The notes beneath the pieces are model-generated. The model was not told the origin of the DNA. It was given only the letters and a program-made list of their open reading frames with translations, and made no database searches. This document shows, in pieces, positions 8,405 through 16,209 of a stretch of 64,000 nucleotides of DNA. Positions within the stretch are counted from its first letter, which is position 1; each line of letters opens with the position of its first letter. Source of the DNA: Couchioplanes caeruleus (GTDB taxonomy: Bacteria > Actinomycetota > Actinomycetes > Mycobacteriales > Micromonosporaceae); NCBI RefSeq assembly GCF_023499255.1, contig NZ_CP092183.1:3716501-3780500 (forward strand), read 5' to 3'. The position numbers were made by a program, and so were the translations under genes.

Positions 8405-9418
8405 ATGACGACGGAACGCAGCCGGTCCAGCGGGCGGCCGACCCTGGACCAGGTCGCCTCCCTGGCGGGCGTGGGCCGCGGGACGGTGTCGCGGGTCGTG
8501 AACGGCTCGGCGCAGGTCAGCCCGCAGGCCAAGGCCGCCGTCGAGGACGCGATCGCGGAGCTGGGCTACGTACCGAACCGGGCCGCGCGCACGCTGGTCA
8601 CGCAACGCACCGACTCGGTTGCGCTGGTCATCTTCGAGTCGGGGCAGCGGTTCTTCACCGAGCCGTTCTTCGGCCGCATCGTGCAGGCGATCTCCGGCGG
8701 GCTGGTCGACCGCGGCCTGCAGATGGTGCTGATGATCGCCCAGGCCCCGCACGAGCGGCAGCGCCTGGAGGGCTATCTGACCCGCCAGCACGTCGACGGC
8801 GTGCTGCTGTTGTCGTTGCACGGCTCCGACACGCTGCCGGCCACGCTGGAGGAGCGCGGCGTCGCCACCGTGCGGGCCGGCCGCCCCACCCGCCGGGAGC
8901 CGGGCTGCTACGTCGACGCGGACAACCGGGCCGGCGCGCGTGACGCCGTCGCGTACCTGCGTGACCGGGGCCGCCGCCGCATCGCCACCATCACCGGCCC
9001 GCTGGACATGGCGGCGGGCATCGCCCGCCTCGACGGCTTCCGCGACGTGGTCGGCGACGGCCCGGTCGCGCACGGCGACTTCAGCGAGGAGAGCGGCGCC
9101 GCCGCGATGGCGTGGCTGCTCGAGCGTCACCCGGACCTCGACGCCGTCTTCGCCGCCTCCGACATGATGGCCGCCGGTGCGATGCGGGTGCTGCGCGAGC
9201 ACGGCCGCCGGGTGCCGCACGACGTGGCGGTCATCGGCTTCGACGACTCGGTGATCGCCCGCCACACCGACCCGCCGCTGACCACGGTGCACCAGCCGAT
9301 CGAGCAGATGGGCCAGGAGATGGTCCGGCTGCTGCTGGCCAAGATCGACGGTACGGACGACCCGGGCGACACCGAGGTCGTGCTCTCCACCAGCCTGGTG
9401 GTGCGCGGCTCCGCCTGA
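8405..9418 (+). CDS. LacI-family transcriptional regulator
   Basis: A 337-residue sugar-responsive repressor type protein. The N-terminal helix-turn-helix and hinge helix occupy about 12-60 (LDQVASLAGVGRGTVSRVVNG, then LGYVPNRAARTLV), followed by a periplasmic-binding-protein-like effector domain. The conserved GFDDSVIARHTDPPLTTVHQP segment lies near 278-298. GAAAGGAAAGG precedes the ATG by 11 bases. It is convergent with the PPOX gene and has no sugar gene next to it. Its targets may therefore be distant; the LacI-type palindrome at 18743-18758 is one candidate within the window. Confidence 0.93.
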   Translation: MTTERSRSSGRPTLDQVASLAGVGRGTVSRVVNGSAQVSPQAKAAVEDAIAELGYVPNRAARTLVTQRTDSVALVIFESGQRFFTEPFFGRIVQAISGGLVDRGLQMVLMIAQAPHERQRLEGYLTRQHVDGVLLLSLHGSDTLPATLEERGVATVRAGRPTRREPGCYVDADNRAGARDAVAYLRDRGRRRIATITGPLDMAAGIARLDGFRDVVGDGPVAHGDFSEESGAAAMAWLLERHPDLDAVFAASDMMAAGAMRVLREHGRRVPHDVAVIGFDDSVIARHTDPPLTTVHQPIEQMGQEMVRLLLAKIDGTDDPGDTEVVLSTSLVVRGSA

Positions 9419-9428
9419 CCGGGTCAGG
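9414..9428. terminator. Perfect 7-bp palindrome across convergent stop codons
   Basis: CCTGACC-G-GGTCAGG contains the TGA of the LacI gene and, on the other strand, the TGA of the PPOX gene. A 14-base stretch of it (9415-9428) recurs identically at 28147-28160, another tail-to-tail junction. It could act as a minimal bidirectional terminator or a protein site. Function is inferred. Confidence 0.4.
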
Positions 9429-9813
9429 GAGTGTGCAGCTTGTCGACCTTCACGGTGAGGATGACCCGCTGCTGCTCGCCGCCGCCGAAGCCGGGGTAGG
9501 GCCGGCCGATGTACTTGCGCGACAGCTCGTCGATGTTCTCCCGGGCGCCCTCGGTGGTGGCGGCCACGACGCGCCCGCGCAGGGCCCACGACCGCGAGGG
9601 CGAGGCGGGATCGGCGATGCCGATGGCGATCCGCGGGTCGCGCCGGACGTTGCGGGTCTTCTGGTGGGTGTCCACCGTGTTGATGAGCACGTGTTCGCCG
9701 TCGGTGCCGGCCCAGGTCTGGGTGATCTGCGGCGACCCGTCGGGCATGAGCGTGGTGACGAAGCAGATCGCCTTGGTGTGGAGGACGTCGAGCAGGGCGT
9801 CGGGCAGAGCCAT
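9424..9813 (-). CDS. PPOX-class (F420- or flavin-dependent) oxidoreductase
   Basis: A 129-residue split-barrel protein of the pyridoxamine-phosphate-oxidase-like family. ALLDVLHTKAICFVTTLMPDGSPQI, in the first 30 residues, is the classic opening. QKTRNVRRDPRIAIGI and a C-terminal YIGRPYPGFGGGE follow. Actinobacterial members bind F420 or FMN and reduce small molecules in the cytoplasm; the substrate here is unknown. The ATG at 9813 is 14 bases after the TetR stop. An in-frame GTG at 9831 overlaps that stop (GTGA) and would add six residues, so coupling is likely either way. It is probably the regulated target of the TetR gene in front of it. Confidence 0.88.
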   Translation of the reverse strand: MALPDALLDVLHTKAICFVTTLMPDGSPQITQTWAGTDGEHVLINTVDTHQKTRNVRRDPRIAIGIADPASPSRSWALRGRVVAATTEGARENIDELSRKYIGRPYPGFGGGEQQRVILTVKVDKLHTP

Positions 9814-9827
9814 GATGGGCTGGACCT

Positions 9828-10460
9828 TCACTTCTTCTGGTCGTTGTAGAGGCGGTCGATGACGGTCTCGTCCGGGGGATCGCCGGACAGGTCGGCGTGG
9901 CGCAGGCCGGCCAGCGCGACCGTGAGGGCGCGGCGCCACAGCTGGGGAGCGAAGTCCCGGGAGGCGTCCATGACGCTGCCCACCATCACGTGCGCGGCGG
10001 CGAAGTCGGCCGGGGTCGCCCCGGCCGGCAGCTGACCCGCCCGGACCGCCCGGGCGATGAGGCCCGCCACCAGCGGGGTCATCCGCTCGTGCGCCCGCTG
10101 CACCAGCTCGGTGGCCTGATGGCGGCTGCGGAGCAGTTCCCCCAGGCCCCGGCTCTGCGCCTCGATCTCGAGCTGCTGCTCGAGGAGCCAGGCGAGCCCG
10201 GCCCAGGCGTCGTCGTACCGCGCCGCCTGCCCGGCCAGGTCGATCACCGTGTCGATGTGCTCGCTGAACAGGGCGTCCAGCAGGTCCTGCCGCTGCGGGA
10301 AGCGGCGGTACACGGTGCCCATCCCGGTGCCGGCGGCCCGGGCGATGTCCTCGTACGGCACGTCGAGGCCCTTGGCGGCCATCAGCTCGTACGCCGTGCG
10401 CAGCAGCAGCTGCCGGTTGCGCTCGGCATCTCGCCGCAGGGGAGGGGCTGTCCGGGTCAC
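9828..10460 (-). CDS. TetR-family repressor
   Basis: A 210-residue regulator. The N-terminal helix-turn-helix is at about 35-54 (VPYEDIARAAGTGMGTVYRRFP), inside the usual first-three-helix domain. The C-terminal region is the ligand-binding and dimerisation part, with a short Asp/Pro-rich end. It forms an operon with the PPOX gene, which starts within 14 bases of its stop. The upstream 65 bp contain an AT-rich promoter-like stretch with inverted repeats (10480-10512), consistent with autorepression. Confidence 0.93.
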   Translation of the reverse strand: MTRTAPPLRRDAERNRQLLLRTAYELMAAKGLDVPYEDIARAAGTGMGTVYRRFPQRQDLLDALFSEHIDTVIDLAGQAARYDDAWAGLAWLLEQQLEIEAQSRGLGELLRSRHQATELVQRAHERMTPLVAGLIARAVRAGQLPAGATPADFAAAHVMVGSVMDASRDFAPQLWRRALTVALAGLRHADLSGDPPDETVIDRLYNDQKK

Positions 10461-10479
10461 ATGATCGAGCGTAAAGAAG

Positions 10480-10512
10480 TGGAAGAGCTATTCCAAATTG
10501 AAGTCCTCTTCC
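10480..10512. promoter_or_regulatory. Operator-like inverted repeats upstream of the TetR/PPOX operon
   Basis: TGGAA-N6-TTCCA (10480-10495) overlaps a larger inverted repeat, GGAAGAG (10481-10487) and CTCTTCC (10506-10512). Both lie 20-52 bases upstream of the TetR start in an unusually AT-rich patch. This is the expected place for an autoregulatory TetR operator. Confidence 0.5.
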
Positions 10513-10525
10513 GGATGCTGGGGCG

Positions 10526-11875
10526 TCAGCTGCCGGCGGCGCGGTCCACATCGGCCAGGCGGGCCTCCAGGACGTCCGCCCGGGCCGGCGCGACGCTGCC
10601 CTCCTCGGCCCGCGACCGCAGCTTCCGGCGCAGGTCGGCGAGGCGGGCGTCGACGCCGGCCGGCTCGGCGCCGTCCAGGGTGTCCAGCAGGTTGAGCAGG
10701 TCCACCGCGACGTCCGCCCGGATCTGGCGCCGGTCCCGGCCGGTCTCCACGGCCGAGCGCATCCGGGCCACCGCGTCGTCGAAGTCCAGCCGGGGCGGGG
10801 GCGCCGGGGTGGTCCGCCTGACGACCGGCGGCGGCGCCGGTGGGAGCTCGACGACGACCGTGGACGGTGACGGCGCCGGGCGTGCCGAGGACGCGGCCGG
10901 GGACGGCGGCGGGGGAGCGGCCCCCGAGGTTCGCGGGCCGTCTGCCGGGCGCGTGACCAGCACGATCGCTGCGACCGTCGCCACGGCCGCGGCGATGCCG
11001 ACGGGCACGGCGAGGCGGCGGCGGGCCGCGTGCCGCGGGGGCGGCGGTTCCGCGCCGAGCAGGGCGAGCCGGTCGGCGGCCTCCTCGGCGGTGGGGCGCA
11101 GGCCGGGCTCGTCGCCGAGGCAGTCGGCCACCAGCTTGCGGAACCCGGCCGGCAGGTCGGGCGGCAGCTCCGGGCGTCGCGTACGGCGGGCCTGCTCCAG
11201 CTCCTCCCACGTGTCCACCGGGTACGGCGGCTGCCCGGCGACCATCTCGTACAGCAGCACGCCGAGCCCGTACACGTCGGTGGCGGGCTCCGCCGGCTTG
11301 CCGTCGAGGCGTTCCGGGGCCACGTACGCGGGCGTGCCGAACGTCGCCCCCGTCTCGTCGTCGTCCGGTTCGCCGGTGATCGCGCTGATGCCGAAGTCGA
11401 GGATCTTCACGCCGGTGGGGGTGAGCATGACGTTGCCCGGCTTGATGTCGCGGTGCACCACGCCGCTCGCGTGCGCCGCGGCCAGCGCCTCGGCGACGGC
11501 GGTGCCGAGGCGGGCGGCCTCGCGCCAGGACAGCGGTGCCCGTTCCACGCGGGCCGCGAGAGTTTCGCCGGTGAGCAGCTCCATCACCACGAACGGCGCC
11601 ACCGACCGGTCGGGGCGGACCGCGCCGTTGTAGTCGTGCACGACGGCGATCCCCGGGTGCGCCGGGCGGGCCGCCAGCCGGGCCTCCTTCCAGGCCAGGT
11701 GCAGCGCCTCGGCGCTGGTGGCGGTGGTGTCGGTGGGCAGCTTCAGCGCGACCGGACGCTCGAGCAGCTCGTCCTCGGCCCGCCAGATGTCGGCCATGCC
11801 GCCGGACTCGAGGAGGGCGACCAGGCGATAACGCCGGGCGAGCAGGTCACCCGCGGCCGGCCAGTCATGCGTCAC
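10526..11875 (-). CDS. Membrane-anchored serine/threonine protein kinase (PknB-like)
   Basis: A 449-residue eukaryotic-type kinase. The ATP-binding loop LLESGGMADIWRA leads to catalytic Lys45. The HRDIKPGN loop has Asp143, then DFG starts at 160, and the activation segment ends GTPAYVAPE (180-188). A single membrane helix at about 288-308 follows a Pro/Arg-rich juxtamembrane region. Outside is a Pro/Ser-rich linker and a domain of about 110 residues (LDFDDAVARMRSAVETGRDR onward) with helices and no PASTA repeats. The start is GTG 11875, 10 bases after the MFS stop, so the exporter and kinase are likely one operon. The extracellular domain is unrecognised and may sense a ligand. Confidence 0.9.
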   Translation of the reverse strand: MTHDWPAAGDLLARRYRLVALLESGGMADIWRAEDELLERPVALKLPTDTTATSAEALHLAWKEARLAARPAHPGIAVVHDYNGAVRPDRSVAPFVVMELLTGETLAARVERAPLSWREAARLGTAVAEALAAAHASGVVHRDIKPGNVMLTPTGVKILDFGISAITGEPDDDETGATFGTPAYVAPERLDGKPAEPATDVYGLGVLLYEMVAGQPPYPVDTWEELEQARRTRRPELPPDLPAGFRKLVADCLGDEPGLRPTAEEAADRLALLGAEPPPPRHAARRRLAVPVGIAAAVATVAAIVLVTRPADGPRTSGAAPPPPSPAASSARPAPSPSTVVVELPPAPPPVVRRTTPAPPPRLDFDDAVARMRSAVETGRDRRQIRADVAVDLLNLLDTLDGAEPAGVDARLADLRRKLRSRAEEGSVAPARADVLEARLADVDRAAGS

Positions 11876-11885
11876 CCCGGAACAC

Positions 11886-13346
11886 TCACCCACGCCCCGC
11901 GGGGGTGTCAACCGCAGCGTCCGATCCGGAAATTTCCGGTTCCGGTCCCGGCCGGTCGCCGCGCGGCATCAGCGCCACGGTCACGACCATGACCGCGGCG
12001 ACGACCAGGAGCCCGATGAAGATGTGGTGCACCGCCGTGGTCAGCCGGGCGGGGTCCGCGCCCCGCGATCCGAGCTGCGCGTTCGCGATCGCGCCGAACA
12101 CCGCGACCCCCAGCGAGCTGCCCAGCGACCGCAGGAAGATGTTGCTGCCGGTGACCACGCCCCGGTCGGACCAGCCCACGCTGGACTGCGCGGCGACCAG
12201 CGTCGGAGGTGCGGTGAGCCCCATTCCGACGCCGATGACCAGGCAGTACGCCCCCACCTCGACCACGGTGGAGTCGCGCCCGAGCAGGAGCAGCAGCGCC
12301 GAGCCGGCCAGCACGATCGCGGAGCCGATCAGCGCGCACCCGCGGAAGCCCAGCCGCAGGTACACCCTGCCGGACTGGCTCGCCGCCAGCGGCCACCCGA
12401 GCAGCAGCGTGGCCAGGGCGAACCCGGCCACCAGCGGACCGTTGCCGAGCACCACCTGCACGTACGTCGGTACGTACGAGCTGAGCCCCAGCAGGATCGC
12501 ACCCACCCCGGCCGACGTCAGGCCGCTGGTCAGCAGGAGCCGCCGGCGGAACACCCACAGCGGCAGCACGGGTTCGGCGGCGCGCCGCTCGGCGAAGCCG
12601 AAGGCGACGAGCAGGACCGCGCCGGCGCCGAGCACGGCGAGGCTCGCGGGGGAGCTCCAGGCCCAGGCCTGACCGCCCTCGAGGACACCGAGGATGAGCA
12701 GCGTCAGCCCGGCCGTCAGCAGGGCCGCCCCCCGGTAGTCGATCACCGGCCGGCCGCGGTCCACCCGCTCGTCGAAGCGGCGGAAGATGGTGGTGGCGGC
12801 GGCGAGGCAGATCGGGATGTTGATGAAGAAGATCCAGCGCCACGACACCCACTCGCTGAACACCCCGCCGAGCGTCGGCCCGATCACCGACGAGACACCC
12901 CACACGCTGGCGATGTAGCCCTGCACCTTGGCCCGCTCCTGCACCGAGTACAGGTCGCCCACGATCGTGATGGTGGTCGGCATGATCGCGCCGGCGCCGA
13001 GCCCCTGCACCATCCGGAACGCGATGAGCACCCACACGTTCCACGCCGCCCCGCAGAAGATCGACGCGACCAGGAACAGCGCGATGCCGCACAGCACGAT
13101 CGGCTTGCGGCCGTACAGGTCGGACAGCTTGCCGTAGACGGGTACGGACACCGCCTGCGCCAGCAGGTAGATCGAGAACAGCCACGGGAACTGGGCGAAC
13201 CCGCCGATGTCCGCGACGATCGAGGGCACCGCGGTGGCGATGATCGTCGAGTCGATCGCCACGAGCGCGGTCGCCAGCATCACCGCCGCCAGCACCGGCC
13301 CCCGCTCGGACCGCAGCCCCACCTTGTCAACCGCCACGGATGTCAC
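11886..13346 (-). CDS. MFS drug exporter, DHA2 (14-helix, EmrB/QacA) family
   Basis: A 486-residue proton-coupled efflux protein. The opening VMLATALVAIDSTIIATAVPSI is the DHA2 motif around the first helix. GKLSDLYGRKPIVLCG gives the loop 2-3 signature, and GPTLGGVFSEWVSWRWIFFINIP is antiporter motif C with its extension. About fourteen hydrophobic segments are visible. The start is uncertain: GTG 13346 and GTG 13337 are both possible, and an ATG at 13403 lacks a ribosome binding site. The kinase gene follows immediately, which suggests that export and kinase signalling are linked. The substrate is unknown. Confidence 0.9.
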   Translation of the reverse strand: MTSVAVDKVGLRSERGPVLAAVMLATALVAIDSTIIATAVPSIVADIGGFAQFPWLFSIYLLAQAVSVPVYGKLSDLYGRKPIVLCGIALFLVASIFCGAAWNVWVLIAFRMVQGLGAGAIMPTTITIVGDLYSVQERAKVQGYIASVWGVSSVIGPTLGGVFSEWVSWRWIFFINIPICLAAATTIFRRFDERVDRGRPVIDYRGAALLTAGLTLLILGVLEGGQAWAWSSPASLAVLGAGAVLLVAFGFAERRAAEPVLPLWVFRRRLLLTSGLTSAGVGAILLGLSSYVPTYVQVVLGNGPLVAGFALATLLLGWPLAASQSGRVYLRLGFRGCALIGSAIVLAGSALLLLLGRDSTVVEVGAYCLVIGVGMGLTAPPTLVAAQSSVGWSDRGVVTGSNIFLRSLGSSLGVAVFGAIANAQLGSRGADPARLTTAVHHIFIGLLVVAAVMVVTVALMPRGDRPGPEPEISGSDAAVDTPAGRG

Positions 13347-13542
13347 GTAACCACGCCTGCCGTACGTCCGCCCGCCCTGCGGCCCCGGTGTGACCAGCGG
13401 CATGGCGTGTCAGGCGGGCACCTCGCGGACCGTGACGACGCCCACCGATGCCGGGACCACCGGCACGGCCTCCTGATCTACGCTGCCTACAGCAAAGGCA
13501 GGGAACGGCACCAGCACCCCGACGCCGGCGAAGGGCTCCTCC

Positions 13543-13896
13543 ATGTCAGCCGCACACGTGACCCTCAACCTGCTCGCCGCGCTGTTCACCGCGGTCGCCG
13601 CGGTGACGTACCTGATCGGCCACCCGTACCCGCGGGCGCAGATGGAGATGAAGCGGCTCCCGCTCACCTGGATGCCCCGGCTCGGTGCGGTGCTGGCGGC
13701 GGGCTCGGCCGGGCTGCTCGCCGGCTTCGCCGTGCCGCTGCTGGGAATCCTCGCCTCCTTCGGGCTGGTGCTGTACTTCGCCGGGGCGTTCGTCGCGCAC
13801 CTGCGGGTCGGCTCCCGCAAGCTCACCGGCTGGGCGGCGTTCTTCGTCACCATGGTGGCGACGCTCGCCGTGAACGTCGTCCACGGCCTGTCCTGA
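13543..13896 (+). CDS. Small DoxX-like membrane protein
   Basis: A 117-residue protein with four hydrophobic helices. The order is a first helix with LLAALFTAVAAVTYLIGHP, a short charged loop (PRAQMEMKRLPLTWMPRLG), two central helices, and a last one ending VVHGLS. This size and pattern resemble the DoxX-like family of small membrane proteins of uncertain redox or stress role. The ribosome binding site is weak. It stands alone between a divergent exporter gene and an unknown gene, so context does not help. Confidence 0.7.
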   Translation: MSAAHVTLNLLAALFTAVAAVTYLIGHPYPRAQMEMKRLPLTWMPRLGAVLAAGSAGLLAGFAVPLLGILASFGLVLYFAGAFVAHLRVGSRKLTGWAAFFVTMVATLAVNVVHGLS

Positions 13897-14028
13897 GGTC
13901 CGGCGGGCACCCGGGATCCTCCCGGCCCGCCGGCGGCCGTGTCCACTGTGGGCGGTTCTCGGCCGGTCCGGGCGCCGGGCCGGTGGGCCGCCGCCGATCG
14001 ACGGCCGCGATGGTGGCACCATGCCCGC

Positions 14029-14763
14029 ATGCGTCCCGGCTCGCCCCAGCCCGACTCGGCGATCTTCGTACCGCCCCGCCGCCGCGCGGCCGACCCCGGC
14101 CCCGTCGCCGAGCCGGTCCCGTGGACGGAGCTGAGCTGCGCGGACGTGGTGGTGCCGGCGCTGCGGGACGTGATGTGGCGCTACGTGCGCGGGGTCGCGC
14201 ACCTTCTGCACCCGGGGGTGCGGGCGCCGGACGAGCCGGTGGGGCTGTCCGCCCTCAACGACGGCCGCGCCCCGGGCGTGAAGGTGGCCATGCTGGCCAC
14301 GGAGAACGCCGGCGTCTGCCTGATCCTGCGCATCCAACCGCCGGGTGGTCCGGTCACCGCGTCGCGGCGGTGGCGCGACGATCTGGGGCGGGAAGGCGTA
14401 CGGTCCGGCGCGGTGGTCGTCTCCGGCATCGAGCAGGTCGCCCCGGAGGTGGTGGCCCCGCTGCTGCCCGAGCCGCCGTCGCCGCACGCCCGCCCGTGGG
14501 TGGTGCTGGGCACGGACGTCCGGGACCGCACGGGCCGGCTGTCGGTCGATCCCGGCGACGGTCTCCTGCGGCCCGCGATGGAGCTCACGGTGCTGCGGCT
14601 GTACGGCACCCGCCCGGCGGGGGAGCGGCCGGCCCGGTGCCCGGGGTGCGAGCGGCCGCGGGTACGCCGGTACACGGCGTTCGACCTGTGCCCCGACTGC
14701 GGCTGGGCCCGGCAGCCCGGCGTCACCCCGGCTGCACCGGTGGCGCCCAGCCCGGACGCGTGA
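14029..14763 (+). CDS. Hypothetical protein with C-terminal zinc-ribbon-like motif
   Basis: A 244-residue soluble protein that I do not recognise. The middle has a strand-rich region (VKVAMLATENAGVCLILRI) and a central LLPEPPSPHARPWVVLGTD. Near residues 205-227 two CxxC pairs occur (CPGCERPRVRR, then LCPDCGW), as in small zinc ribbons that bind nucleic acid or protein. The tail is Pro/Ala-rich. The 3' end overlaps the convergent VOC gene by 41 bases. This means either true antiparallel overlap or a slightly shorter product. Confidence 0.7.
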   Translation: MRPGSPQPDSAIFVPPRRRAADPGPVAEPVPWTELSCADVVVPALRDVMWRYVRGVAHLLHPGVRAPDEPVGLSALNDGRAPGVKVAMLATENAGVCLILRIQPPGGPVTASRRWRDDLGREGVRSGAVVVSGIEQVAPEVVAPLLPEPPSPHARPWVVLGTDVRDRTGRLSVDPGDGLLRPAMELTVLRLYGTRPAGERPARCPGCERPRVRRYTAFDLCPDCGWARQPGVTPAAPVAPSPDA

Positions 14764-15109
14764 TCAGGCAGAACGGGTGGCCGGCCGGGTCGGCGTACAC
14801 GTGGTCGCCGGGCAGCTGCCGGGCACCGAGGGCGAGCACCGCGCGGCCGGCCTCCGCCTGGTCGTCGACCATCACGTCGAGGTGCATCTGCTGCGGCACC
14901 GCGGGATCGGGCCACGTGGGCGCGGTCAGGCCGGGCGCGCGCTGGAACGCGAGCCCGGACGTGGTCGTATCGGCGGACACGACCACGAAGTCGTCCTCGG
15001 CGTACGTGACGGGATCGCCGAGGACGGCGCTCCAGAACGCCGCCTCGGCCATCGGGTCCGGGCAGTCGACGATGAGGTGGTGCAGCCTGCCGACCGGCGT
15101 CTCTGTCAT
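14723..15109 (-). CDS. VOC-superfamily (glyoxalase-like) protein
   Basis: A 128-residue single-domain vicinal-oxygen-chelate protein. GRLHHLIVDCPDPMAEAAFW is the usual first beta-alpha unit with a metal-ligand His. MHLDVMVDD carries the next His, and HVYADPAGHPFCLITRP is the closing strand. Such proteins act as glyoxalases, bleomycin-type resistance proteins or dioxygenases. This branch (a DUF-like glyoxalase with a final PGHPFCL) has no known substrate. ATG 15109 is preferred over upstream in-frame codons. The C-terminal 13 codons overlap the zinc-ribbon-like gene on the other strand. Confidence 0.85.
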   Translation of the reverse strand: MTETPVGRLHHLIVDCPDPMAEAAFWSAVLGDPVTYAEDDFVVVSADTTTSGLAFQRAPGLTAPTWPDPAVPQQMHLDVMVDDQAEAGRAVLALGARQLPGDHVYADPAGHPFCLITRPGWAPPVQPG

Positions 15110-15157
15110 CGTCACAGTCTTGCGGGCCGTCCCCGCCCGGGCCACCCGAACGCCGGC

Positions 15158-16198
15158 TCAGATCGGGCCGGCGCCGCCCGACGGCACGCCGAACGACGGA
15201 GTGCCGTCCGGGTTCCAGGCCAGCTTCTGGACCCGCGTGTGCCGGTTCGGGTCGTAGAGCGGGTCGCCGGTGATGTCGCGGTAATCGCGGGCGTGGTAGA
15301 CGAGCACGTCGGTCACCCCGTCCGCGCCCACCGTGAACGAGTTGTGGCCGGGGCCGTACTGGCCGGTCTGCTCGTTGCTGATGAACACCGGCTGCGGATT
15401 CTTCACCCACGAGGAGGTGCGCAGCAGGTCGGCGTCCGCGTCCGCGGTGAGCAGGCCGATGCAGTAGCGGGCGTCCGTCGCGCTGGCCGAGAAGGTCACG
15501 AAGACCCGGCCGTTGCGGATCAGCGCCGCCGGGCCCTCGTTGACCCGGTAGCCCTGGATCTCCCAGCTGCGGGTCGGCGTGGCGATGCGGGTCGGCTTGG
15601 TCCGCAGCGTCCAGGGGTTGCTCAGCTCGGCGATGTACAGGCTGGAGTTGACCGCGATCTCCGGCTCGCTCTGCGCCCAGATCAGGTAGCGCCGGCCGCG
15701 GTGCGCGAAGGTCGTGGCGTCCAGGGAGAAGCTGTCCCACTCGGTGGCGATCTGGCCGCGCAGCACCCAGCCGGCCGGGTCGCGGGGATCGGCGAGCGCC
15801 GACTCGAGGACGTACATGCGGATGCGGAAGACGTCGTCGGCGTCGCCCGCGGCGAAGTAGACGTACCAGCGGCCATCGATGCGGTGCAGTTCCGGGGCCC
15901 AGATGTGGCCGCCCATGCGACCGGACGACGGGCGGCGCCAGATGACCGACTCGGCCGCGGTGGACAGGCCGGCGATGGCCGGGGCGCCGCGCACGATGAT
16001 GCGGTCGTACTCGGGGACCGAGCCGGTGAAGTAGTACGTGCCGGCGACCGGGCGGGTGATGAACGGGTCGGCGCGCTGGGCGATGAGCGGCGGGTTGGGC
16101 GAGGCCGCGGCGGCGGGCCGCCCGGCGGCGAGTGCGCCGAGACCGGCGACACCCAGGCCGCCGCGGAGCAGGGCGCGCCGGTTGATGCCGTACGTCAT
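15158..16198 (-). CDS. Secreted GH43-family arabinan-type glycoside hydrolase
   Basis: A 346-residue enzyme with a twin-arginine signal peptide (NRRALLRGG at 6-14, hydrophobic core, AAA cleavage region). The five-bladed propeller begins with RADPFITR, where Asp44 is the expected general base. GHIWAPELHRIDGRWYVYFA and a NEGPAAL segment carrying the likely acid Glu follow; these are GH43 hallmarks. Members release L-arabinose from arabinan or arabinoxylan side chains outside the cell. It starts 11 bases after the GH51 gene and shares its operon, so the two probably cooperate in arabinan breakdown. The exact linkage specificity is not readable. Confidence 0.88.
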   Translation of the reverse strand: MTYGINRRALLRGGLGVAGLGALAAGRPAAAASPNPPLIAQRADPFITRPVAGTYYFTGSVPEYDRIIVRGAPAIAGLSTAAESVIWRRPSSGRMGGHIWAPELHRIDGRWYVYFAAGDADDVFRIRMYVLESALADPRDPAGWVLRGQIATEWDSFSLDATTFAHRGRRYLIWAQSEPEIAVNSSLYIAELSNPWTLRTKPTRIATPTRSWEIQGYRVNEGPAALIRNGRVFVTFSASATDARYCIGLLTADADADLLRTSSWVKNPQPVFISNEQTGQYGPGHNSFTVGADGVTDVLVYHARDYRDITGDPLYDPNRHTRVQKLAWNPDGTPSFGVPSGGAGPI

Positions 16199-16209
16199 GA
16201 CGGGTCCTC

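Noticed and set aside
12024-15257. A 1077-codon plus-strand frame crossing several genes
   Set aside because: It covers the MFS gene in antisense and continues through unrelated genes; the composition (Arg/Gln/His/Gly) is typical of an artefact.
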